From Burkholderiales bacterium (lineage in GTDB: Bacteria; Pseudomonadota; Gammaproteobacteria; Burkholderiales; Burkholderiaceae_D), in assembly GCA_016197345.1 (NCBI GenBank), contig JACPVY010000163.1:1-5746 (forward strand): a DNA stretch of 5,746 bases, written 5' to 3'. Position 1 is the stretch's first letter; every line of letters begins with the position of its first letter. The notes under the pieces were generated by a model, which was not told the origin of the DNA, made no database searches, and was given only the letters and a program-made list of their open reading frames with translations. Positions 1 through 5,579 of this stretch are shown in pieces. The position numbers and the translations under genes are program-made.

Positions 1-23
1 ATTGTATGGATTAGAGAATAGCT

Positions 24-1334
24 ATGACGGATACAAAGAAGAAAAAACCTGAGAAAAAGCGCACAGTACTCAATCACGGTGGCAAGAAAATTGAAATCCC
101 GGTGTTGACTGGCCCGGTTGGTAGGCCGTCGGCAGAATTGTTGAAGAAATATCCGACCATGAATGCGCCAGCTGATGTGGCGATTGTGGATCACTATTTG
201 CAGCAGTTGAAGGCCATCAAGAATATTCAAGGCAAAACCCGCGAACATCCTCTGCTTGATCGCATTTTGCGCTTATTCCGCGATGACGGTGCCGAAGTGT
301 GGGATGACCGCGATAGCGCAATTGAAGCGATGCAAAAAGTGTTTAACATCACTGACCGCGAAGAAACCCAGTTCCACATCATCAAACCGGACGGCCCAAC
401 CTTGATCACCCTCGTCGATTATGGGGATATTGCAGAACAATTATTGCGCTTAAAAATCTCGGGACAGGACTACACCTTTTACGGCACCTTCAATAAAGAG
501 GTGCTCAAAAGTGAATTCACTAAATATTTTGATGATTATGCCAAGCGCAAAGGCATCACCTATAGCCCCAAACAAATTCCAGCGACGTTGATGTTGGTCG
601 GTTTTATGGAAAATGATAGGCGCGTGATCGACATTCGCTGGATGGCGTATATGTTGGCAACGGCCATGCTAGAGTCGCGCACCTATGAAAAAGAATCGGT
701 CGCCGTGCTTGATAAAAAGACTGGCCTCGCCAAAAAAGATAAGAACGGCGCGCCGGTGATGCGCCGCGTGAGTCGGATGCTTGCGATGACGCCGATCGAC
801 GAAACTGGCCATGGTTCTGGCCGCAATTACTATCTACCAGCCAAGGTCAAGCGCAATCCTGATGGCACCGTTACCGTGACGGAAATGGATGGCGATCAAT
901 TCTCAATCGGCTTAAATGGCAAACCGACACCGCTCAATCGCGGCGGTAAGCGTGGTACCAGCCCCAGCACCGTCGCCAGCGAAACCTATGTCCGCGAGGT
1001 CGGGGTGGAGCGTCGGTATTATGGTCGTGGCTATGTGCAATTGACATGGTGGGACAATTATGCGGCGGCAGGTGTTTCGCTTGGTTATGGGTTGGATTTT
1101 GTGATGGACCCAGAAAAGGTCAAAACCCCTGAAGTGGCCTACAAAATCATGGCTTTTGGCATGTTGACGGGCGGCGGCTACGCTAACGGACGCCGCTTTG
1201 AGCATTATTTCTATGGCACCACCACCGACTATGCTGGCGCACGGGCGATGGTGAATAAAAATGATCCACAGCAAGAGATCGTGGATAACGCCAAGCTGTT
1301 TGAAGCTATTTTGTTGCGGGCGGCGATACGATGA
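24..1334 (+). CDS. GH19-type peptidoglycan hydrolase, putative T6SS effector (436 aa)
   Basis: Predicted cell-wall hydrolase that would cleave the glycan backbone of peptidoglycan in the periplasm of a target cell. Seen: no signal peptide or membrane segment, a Lys-rich N-terminus (residues 1-35), a poorly characterised middle (about 40-190), then a C-terminal GH19-like domain (about 200-436). In that domain RWMAYMLATAMLES contains Glu217, TPIDETGHGSG contains Glu260, and YYGRGYVQLTWWDNY lies at 332-346. These align with the second GH19 protein at 4597-5511, where the equivalent glutamates are 162 and 172. The fold assignment is from family knowledge; catalysis is inferred. Two insertions, about residues 219-255 and 275-328, make the domain unusually large. 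The ATG at 24 has a modest AGAGA 6 nt upstream. The stop overlaps the start of the LprI-domain gene, which suggests an effector-immunity pair, and vgrG follows. No MIX, PAAR or Rhs delivery module is visible. A chitinase acting on another substrate is the main alternative. Confidence 0.8.
   Translation: MTDTKKKKPEKKRTVLNHGGKKIEIPVLTGPVGRPSAELLKKYPTMNAPADVAIVDHYLQQLKAIKNIQGKTREHPLLDRILRLFRDDGAEVWDDRDSAIEAMQKVFNITDREETQFHIIKPDGPTLITLVDYGDIAEQLLRLKISGQDYTFYGTFNKEVLKSEFTKYFDDYAKRKGITYSPKQIPATLMLVGFMENDRRVIDIRWMAYMLATAMLESRTYEKESVAVLDKKTGLAKKDKNGAPVMRRVSRMLAMTPIDETGHGSGRNYYLPAKVKRNPDGTVTVTEMDGDQFSIGLNGKPTPLNRGGKRGTSPSTVASETYVREVGVERRYYGRGYVQLTWWDNYAAAGVSLGYGLDFVMDPEKVKTPEVAYKIMAFGMLTGGGYANGRRFEHYFYGTTTDYAGARAMVNKNDPQQEIVDNAKLFEAILLRAAIR
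1017..1049 (+). repeat. Conserved GH19 core, copy 1 of a 33-nt near-identical pair
   Basis: Encodes YYGRGYVQLTW in the first hydrolase and differs from 5191-5223 by a single silent base (GGC versus GGT). A second stretch, 636-661, matches 5044-5069 at 23 of 26 bases. Flanking sequence has diverged strongly, so these are conserved coding segments of related genes rather than a mobile repeat. Confidence 0.75.
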
Positions 1335-2113
1335 AAATCAAATTATTTTCTCTTTGCTGCCTGTGCTTGACTTGGCTCGGGTTAGCGCAAGCGGCAGATA
1401 CGCTACCAGACAATTTTGTGGGCTTTTGGGATGTCGTTAGTGTTGCGCCAGATGGCAAAGACCAACCACATTGGCAATATCAACCCGCTGATCCACAATT
1501 GCTAGGGCGCGAAATGCATATCGCGGCGGCTGGCTTGCAATTTAAAAGCATGTTGCCGGACTGTAGCTTGACGCGTTGGAAACGAGAAGAAAATACGGTC
1601 GGCAAGTTGATAGGCAAACACTACGAGCGGATTGATCGTAATGGCGCCAAAAGACAGCCGCAATTAGCCGACTTTGGTTTGAAACTGAATGCCAAGCAAA
1701 TCGTGACTGTGTATGCGCCAGAATGCCAGAGCGCAAGCAAAAAAGCCGATTGGGATGGCATGCGCTTTGTCTTTCTGAACGATAAAACCTTGTTGTTAGC
1801 GTTTGATGCCAGTGTTGTGCTGACGCTAGAAAAGCGCGGCGAGAAGCAAGCAGTACGCGCTTCTTTCAATTGCGCTAAAGCGAGCACCAAGACCGAAAAA
1901 GCGATTTGCAGCAACCATGCGCTAGCGGGCTATGATCGCAGTATCAGCACCGCGTGGCGTAACGCTTTACACAATCTGCCAGAGGAGAGCGAGCGTTTGC
2001 GGCGTGAGCAAGCTGAGTGGCTAAAGCAACGTGATGCCTGTGGTAGTGCGGTAGAATGCCTCGACGAGACGATGTGGAGGCGGTTGGACGCCTTGATGCA
2101 GGAAAAAAAATAA
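1331..2113 (+). CDS. Exported LprI/DUF1311-domain protein, putative immunity to the GH19 effector (260 aa)
   Basis: Probable periplasmic inhibitor protecting the producer from the hydrolase encoded just upstream. Seen: a signal peptide at residues 1-21 with hydrophobic core and an AQA|AD cleavage site. A lipobox is not evident, although cysteines occur in the hydrophobic stretch. Residues 22-175 form a beta-rich region of no family I recognise, opening with NFVGFWDV and carrying two cysteines. Residues 178-258 match the LprI pattern: FNCAKAS, then TEKAIC, a helical LRREQAEWLKQRDAC and ECL, with cysteines 181, 193, 237 and 243 placed to form two disulfides. Known: LprI of Mycobacterium tuberculosis is a lysozyme inhibitor, and the domain is common in exported proteobacterial proteins. 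Inferred: the ATGA overlap implies translational coupling and equal dosage with the hydrolase, as expected of an effector-immunity pair. The N-terminal part may supply specificity. Confidence 0.82.
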   Translation: MKIKLFSLCCLCLTWLGLAQAADTLPDNFVGFWDVVSVAPDGKDQPHWQYQPADPQLLGREMHIAAAGLQFKSMLPDCSLTRWKREENTVGKLIGKHYERIDRNGAKRQPQLADFGLKLNAKQIVTVYAPECQSASKKADWDGMRFVFLNDKTLLLAFDASVVLTLEKRGEKQAVRASFNCAKASTKTEKAICSNHALAGYDRSISTAWRNALHNLPEESERLRREQAEWLKQRDACGSAVECLDETMWRRLDALMQEKK

Positions 2114-2144
2114 GGACGATGCTACACAGACATTTTGGCTAGCG

Positions 2145-2165
2145 CTGCCAGCACATTGCTGGTGG
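2145..2165 (+). other. Hairpin in the gap between the immunity gene and vgrG
   Basis: A 9-bp stem with two G-T wobbles and a CAT loop (2154-2156) begins 32 nt after the LprI-domain stop codon. Its core CCAGCA/TGCTGG is perfect. No T-run follows, so it is not a textbook intrinsic terminator; it could stabilise an mRNA end or be chance. The rest of the 137-nt gap (2114-2250) holds no convincing sigma-70 promoter and no plausible coding sequence. Confidence 0.3.
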
Positions 2166-2250
2166 TCTGGCCGAGGACGAAGCGATGCGATGCGCTATGT
2201 GTTGGTATCAGGCAAGAAATTAAGAAATTCATACAGTCAGGAAAAATAAT

Positions 2251-4176
2251 ATGAGTGCTCCAAGCCAGAAGAAACGTCCCATTTCGATCAAGACACCGCT
2301 AGGTGATGACGTTTTATTGTTCCATACAATGCATGCCAGCGAAGGTTTGGGGCATTTGTTTGAATATCACATTGAAATGTTGAGTGAGCGCAAGGATATC
2401 GATTTTTCTACTATCTTGGGCAAAGTGGTCACCGTGACGCTAGACTTGACGGAAGGTGGCAAGCGCGAATTTTCTGGCATCGTCACCCGTTTCTCTACCT
2501 CAGGCAGCACCTCCAAATTCACCCGTTATTTTGCCGAAGTGCGACCATGGTTATGGTTGCTCAGCAGAACCTCGGATTGCTTTATTTTCCAAGATATGTC
2601 GGTGGTGGATATCGTCAAAAAAGTATGCCAAAAGGGCGCGTACGGTGGTTTGGCCGATATCAACACGGGTTTGCTCGAACAAACCTATGAAAAATTGCCG
2701 TATTGCGTGCAATACCGCGAAACTGACTTGAGTTTCGTCTGCCGTTTGCTGGAGCAAGCCGGTATTTATTTTTATTTCAAGCACGAAGGCGGCAAGCACA
2801 AGATGGTGCTGTGCGACTCTTATCTGGCGCATAGCAAGACGCCAAAATATGAAAAAGTCAAATACGCCAATAGCAATAGCCGCAGCCGTTTTGGCGAAGA
2901 GCGTATTTATACTTGGTCCGCCACCGGTGAAATTCAATCCAGTAGTTTTTCGCTGAATGACTTCGATTTTGAACGCATGATGAGTAGCACTAGCGGTGGC
3001 TTGCGTGTGAAAGAAACCATCGCCACTGGCTTTAAGCAGCCCGCTTATGAAAAATACGATTATCCGGGCGGCTATGTGACCTCGGCGGTCGGTAAAAATC
3101 TGGCGAAGGCGAGAATTGAATCCTTGCATGGTCAGTGCGAACAGATTTCGATTAGCTCGAATGCGCGCGGCCTAGCGTGCGGTTCCCTGGTTGGTGTGGA
3201 ACAACATCCGCGCGCCGATCAAAACAAAGATTATCTGATCACCTACGCCAACTTCACCTTGGAATCAGACGATTACGAATCTGGCAGCTCCCCCGAAGAA
3301 GTGTTTAGCGGCACCTTCTTATTGCTCGGCAAAGAGCATCGCTATCGGCCACCAATGTGCTATGCCCGCCCATTGATTTATGGCCCGCAAACCGCCGTGG
3401 TGGTTGGCAAATCTGGCGAAGAAGTGTGGACCGATAAATACGGCCGCGTCAAAGTGCAATTCCACTGGGACCGTGAAGGTAAGAACGATGAAAAAAGTTC
3501 TTGCTTCGTCCGTGTTGCGCAAAGCTGGGCAGGTAAGCGTTGGGGCACGATGTTTATCCCCCGCATCGGCATGGAAGTGGTGGTCGAATTCCTCGAAGGG
3601 GATCCAGATCGGCCATTGATCACCGGTTGCGTCTATAACTCCGACAATATGCCGCCGTATGATCTGCCAGCGAATCAAACACGCTCGACGATGAAAACCA
3701 ATTCGTCGAAAGGGGGCGGTGGTTTCAACGAATTGCGCTTTGAAGACAAAAAAGATGCGGAAGAGATTTTTGTCCAAGCGCAGCTCGATATGAATACCGT
3801 CATCAAGCGCCATGAAACGCGTAAAGTCGGCTTTTTGGCGAAAGAACCGGGTAATCAGACAATCGAAATCAAGAACGATCAAAAGCTCGAAGTCGGCAAT
3901 GATCAGACGGTGCATGTGAAAAATAATCAGACCGTCAATATCGACATGGATCACAAGTGCAAAATCGGCATGACTAGTGTCACCGAGGCTGGCACCTCGT
4001 TGGAATTGAAGGTTGGTGGAAGCTCGATCAAATTGGAGCCCGCCAAAATCACCATCAAATCGACGCAGATTTCGATTGCCGCTGATGCTACCGCTGAATT
4101 TAAAGCGGGCGCAAAAATGGATATCAATGGTGGCGGGATGCTGACGGTGGCGGCTGGCTTGGTCAAAATCAATTAA
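2251..4176 (+). CDS. vgrG: VgrG, type VI secretion system spike protein (641 aa)
   Basis: Trimeric spike at the tip of the T6SS tube, which punctures target cells and carries effectors. Seen, in order: a gp27-like base (about residues 10-370) with the hallmark YRETDLSFVCRLLEQAGIYF near 155-175; a gp5-type OB fold (about 385-465) with DKYGRVKVQFHWDREG, SWAGKRWGTMFIPRIGMEV, EGDPDRPLITG and VYNSDNMPPY; a linker with FNELRFEDKKDAEE and HETRK; then a beta-helix needle. The needle opens with five octads, [ND]-[QH]-[TK]-x4-x, at residues 535-574. The protein ends in GGGMLTVAAGLVKIN, the usual terminus of a VgrG lacking an effector extension, so cargo must bind non-covalently or through a PAAR tip protein encoded elsewhere. 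The ATG at 2251 has AGGA 8 nt upstream. Hydrolase genes on both sides suggest it delivers one or both. This is an established family with a clear match; the exact cargo is inferred. Confidence 0.97.
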   Translation: MSAPSQKKRPISIKTPLGDDVLLFHTMHASEGLGHLFEYHIEMLSERKDIDFSTILGKVVTVTLDLTEGGKREFSGIVTRFSTSGSTSKFTRYFAEVRPWLWLLSRTSDCFIFQDMSVVDIVKKVCQKGAYGGLADINTGLLEQTYEKLPYCVQYRETDLSFVCRLLEQAGIYFYFKHEGGKHKMVLCDSYLAHSKTPKYEKVKYANSNSRSRFGEERIYTWSATGEIQSSSFSLNDFDFERMMSSTSGGLRVKETIATGFKQPAYEKYDYPGGYVTSAVGKNLAKARIESLHGQCEQISISSNARGLACGSLVGVEQHPRADQNKDYLITYANFTLESDDYESGSSPEEVFSGTFLLLGKEHRYRPPMCYARPLIYGPQTAVVVGKSGEEVWTDKYGRVKVQFHWDREGKNDEKSSCFVRVAQSWAGKRWGTMFIPRIGMEVVVEFLEGDPDRPLITGCVYNSDNMPPYDLPANQTRSTMKTNSSKGGGGFNELRFEDKKDAEEIFVQAQLDMNTVIKRHETRKVGFLAKEPGNQTIEIKNDQKLEVGNDQTVHVKNNQTVNIDMDHKCKIGMTSVTEAGTSLELKVGGSSIKLEPAKITIKSTQISIAADATAEFKAGAKMDINGGGMLTVAAGLVKIN

Positions 4177-4192
4177 GGTATTGGGGGACAGG

Positions 4193-4522
4193 ATGAATCA
4201 TCAGATCAATTCCTTGCTCGGCACGCTACTCGCGGTGCTATTGGCATGTACGTTAGCGGCATGCCAAAAGAAAGCGCCACCCGCTTCGGCTTCTGCCGCC
4301 GCACCAGCGGCGTCGGCTACAGCACCTGTTGAGCCAGTGGCGAGTGCCGCTAGCGCTACCAGCGCAGCCAGCGTTGAGGCGCCACCGGCACCGCCAACTG
4401 GCAAACGGAGCGCCCCGGCTGTGACCGTGCCAAAAAATGGCAAAGTGCTGGATATTGCCGATGAAAAGGGCGCATCTTATCGTTTCGATGTGGAGCAACG
4501 CAAGCTGATGCCACAGCCGTAA
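4193..4522 (+). CDS. Small Ala/Pro-rich lipoprotein, function unknown (109 aa)
   Basis: Predicted outer-membrane lipoprotein. Seen: an N-terminal hydrophobic segment (residues 8-23) ending in the lipobox L21-A22-A23-C24. Gln at +2 is not an inner-membrane retention signal under the Lol rule. Residues 28-75 are a low-complexity Ala/Ser/Pro/Val tether. A short tail (about 76-109) contains VPKNGKVLDIADEKGASYRF and resembles no family I recognise. I chose ATG 4193 over the in-frame TTG at 4181 because GGGGGA (4183-4188) then serves as a ribosome-binding site; the TTG has none well placed. It begins 16 nt after vgrG, so co-transcription is likely, and ends in tandem stops (TAATAG). Its place between vgrG and the second hydrolase raises the possibility of an immunity or envelope-guarding role. 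That is inference from position only; the folded part is very small for an immunity protein. Confidence 0.8.
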   Translation: MNHQINSLLGTLLAVLLACTLAACQKKAPPASASAAAPAASATAPVEPVASAASATSAASVEAPPAPPTGKRSAPAVTVPKNGKVLDIADEKGASYRFDVEQRKLMPQP

Positions 4523-4534
4523 TAGCAAAAGTGC

Positions 4535-4573
4535 GCTTGCTAGGCACGAATGTCGCTAGACGAGGCAGTTTTT
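4535..4573 (+). terminator. Possible bulged intrinsic terminator or attenuator before the second hydrolase gene
   Basis: An imperfect hairpin pairs 4535-4549 with 4553-4566. The outer pairs are GCTT with AGGC, including one T-G wobble; the middle is G plus CTAG with CTAG plus C; the inner pairs are CGA with TCG around an ATG loop. Bulges lie at 4544-4546, 4560 and 4562. Two bases later comes TTTTT (4569-4573). The bulges weaken the stem, so it may only partly stop transcription, separating vgrG and the lipoprotein gene from the downstream hydrolase. Hand-folded, not computed. Confidence 0.3.
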
Positions 4574-4576
4574 AAA

Positions 4577-4589
4577 TCTGAAATTCAGA
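4577..4589. promoter_or_regulatory. 13-bp palindrome overlapping the ribosome-binding site of the second hydrolase gene
   Basis: TCTGAA-A-TTCAGA is a perfect inverted repeat with a single central base. Its right arm runs into the ribosome-binding site AGAGG (4587-4591), which lies 5 nt from the ATG at 4597. As RNA it can form only a short TCTG/CAGA stem with a 5-nt loop, so any effect on translation would be weak. As DNA it could be a small operator. Chance occurrence is quite possible. Confidence 0.25.
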
Positions 4590-4596
4590 GGTGAAA

Positions 4597-5511
4597 ATGG
4601 AAAATATTGCGAGTTCAGTGGGGGCAGGCGGCGCGAATTTGCCGATAGATGTGATCAAAATCCAAAATTTGATCAACAACAGCGATTCTTCTTATACCGG
4701 CTTGAGTAGTCCACTCGCTGTCACAGGTGTGGTGGACGACGGCTTGATCACGGCGATCAAAAATTTCCAAGCGCAGCAACCCGCGCTAAAAATGGCTCAT
4801 CCCGATGGCCGCGTCGATCCCAATGGCGGCACGCTAGCACAGCTCAATAGTGCGGATAATGCCAATCAAACATCCCACCTCCCCGCCAATTTTGCTAGCA
4901 ATAGCATAGGAAAGATCGATAGCACCGCCTTCGTCGCCTTGTATCGTGCGCAATATCCTAGTCCAGCGCTGAGCGCGAACGTGCAACAAGCGCTAGCGGG
5001 TTTGATCGATACGATACAAGCCGATAGCCCCGGCATAGATCTGCGCTGGGTGGCGTATATGCTGGCTACCGTCAAACATGAATGTGCAAACACCTGGCAG
5101 CCGATTGCCGAATATGGCAAGGGTAAGGGCTTGAAATATGGCGTTAGCGTGAATGTGGATGGGCCAGAGGGACAGACCTTAAGCAACGTCTATTATGGTC
5201 GTGGTTATGTGCAATTGACATGGGACTATAACTACAAAAAAATGGACCAAGCGCTAGGCTTAAGCGGGCAGCAAAGCAGCATGTATTGGTATCCCGATAA
5301 TGCCCTCAATGCCGATATTGCCTATCGCATCATGTCCTACGGCATGCAGCATGGCAGTTTTACGGGCAAAAAATTGGCGGATTACATCAATGCTAGCGAA
5401 TGCGATTATGTCAATGCGCGCCGTATCATTAACGGCACCGATCAAGCCAGTGTGATCGCCGGCTATGCTGAAAATATTGAATATCTACTGCGTTTTTTTA
5501 ACGTCGCCTAA
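4597..5511 (+). CDS. Peptidoglycan-binding / GH19-type hydrolase, second putative T6SS effector (304 aa)
   Basis: Predicted glycan-strand hydrolase for peptidoglycan. Seen: no signal peptide; residues about 5-85 match a PG_binding_1 domain (NLPIDVIKIQNLIN, GVVDDGLITAIKNFQAQQ, HPDGRVDPNGGTLAQL). A short linker leads to a GH19-like domain (about 105-304) with LRWVAYMLATVKHEC (Glu162), WQPIAEYGKGKG (Glu172), YYGRGYVQLTW (199-209), IAYRIMSYGM, GKKLADYI and NARRIINGTD. The two glutamates sit where chitinase-like phage endolysins carry catalytic acids. ATG 4597 is preferred to the in-frame GTG 4591 because AGAGG at 4587-4591 is then 5 nt upstream. Known: this two-domain form occurs in phage endolysins and T6SS cargo. 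Absence of a secretion signal and proximity to vgrG favour T6SS cargo; no holin, spanin or phage structural gene supports the endolysin alternative. No LprI-type immunity gene follows it; the lipoprotein upstream is the only adjacent candidate. Confidence 0.85.
   Translation: MENIASSVGAGGANLPIDVIKIQNLINNSDSSYTGLSSPLAVTGVVDDGLITAIKNFQAQQPALKMAHPDGRVDPNGGTLAQLNSADNANQTSHLPANFASNSIGKIDSTAFVALYRAQYPSPALSANVQQALAGLIDTIQADSPGIDLRWVAYMLATVKHECANTWQPIAEYGKGKGLKYGVSVNVDGPEGQTLSNVYYGRGYVQLTWDYNYKKMDQALGLSGQQSSMYWYPDNALNADIAYRIMSYGMQHGSFTGKKLADYINASECDYVNARRIINGTDQASVIAGYAENIEYLLRFFNVA
5191..5223 (+). repeat. Conserved GH19 core, copy 2 of a 33-nt near-identical pair
   Basis: Encodes YYGRGYVQLTW in the second hydrolase; 32 of 33 bases equal 1017-1049. 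It is a direct repeat about 4.2 kb from its partner and lies on either side of vgrG with it, so it could serve as a short tract for gene conversion or recombination. That role is inference. Confidence 0.75.
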
Positions 5512-5522
5512 GCACATTTGCG

Positions 5523-5556
5523 TGGGCAGCACCGCTGCCTATGCAGCATGCAGTGG
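5523..5556 (+). other. Overlapping GC-rich hairpins after the second hydrolase gene
   Basis: An 8-bp stem (5523-5530 with 5534-5541, one G-T wobble, loop ACC) begins 12 nt after the stop codon. A competing 7-bp stem pairs 5532-5538 with 5550-5556. Both cannot form together. A TTTT follows at 5562-5565, not directly abutting either stem. Possibly a weak terminator or mRNA-end structure separating the hydrolase from the acetyltransferase gene. Confidence 0.35.
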
Positions 5557-5579
5557 CGACATTTTGATGTGAACTGATA

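Noticed and set aside
1..23. Tail of an upstream gene or a promoter
   Set aside because: The 23 bases contain only a modest ribosome-binding site (AGAGA, 13-17); there is too little sequence to call anything else.
912..1274. 120-codon antisense open frame opposite the first hydrolase
   Set aside because: It covers the conserved GH19 core on the other strand and has no family resemblance, so it is a shadow of the real gene.
2114..2250. Promoter or small gene between the LprI-domain gene and vgrG
   Set aside because: TTGGTA at 2202 has no acceptable -10 at 16-18 nt, and translated frames of the gap look non-coding. A vgrG promoter may exist but I cannot support one.
2551..3954. Long antisense open frames (192 and 211 codons) opposite vgrG
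   Set aside because: They lie wholly inside a confidently identified vgrG, show no recognisable family pattern and are explained by codon bias of the sense strand.
4181..4192. TTG start adding four residues to the lipoprotein
   Set aside because: The ATG at 4193 has a purine-rich ribosome-binding site just upstream and gives a more typical signal peptide start.
4591..4596. GTG start adding two residues to the second hydrolase
   Set aside because: The GTG overlaps the AGAGG ribosome-binding site that is correctly spaced for the ATG at 4597.
4597..5511. Prophage lysis cassette (endolysin) interpretation of the second hydrolase
   Set aside because: The domain architecture also fits a phage endolysin, but no holin, spanin or phage structural gene is nearby. 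The VgrG here has T6SS rather than phage tail features.
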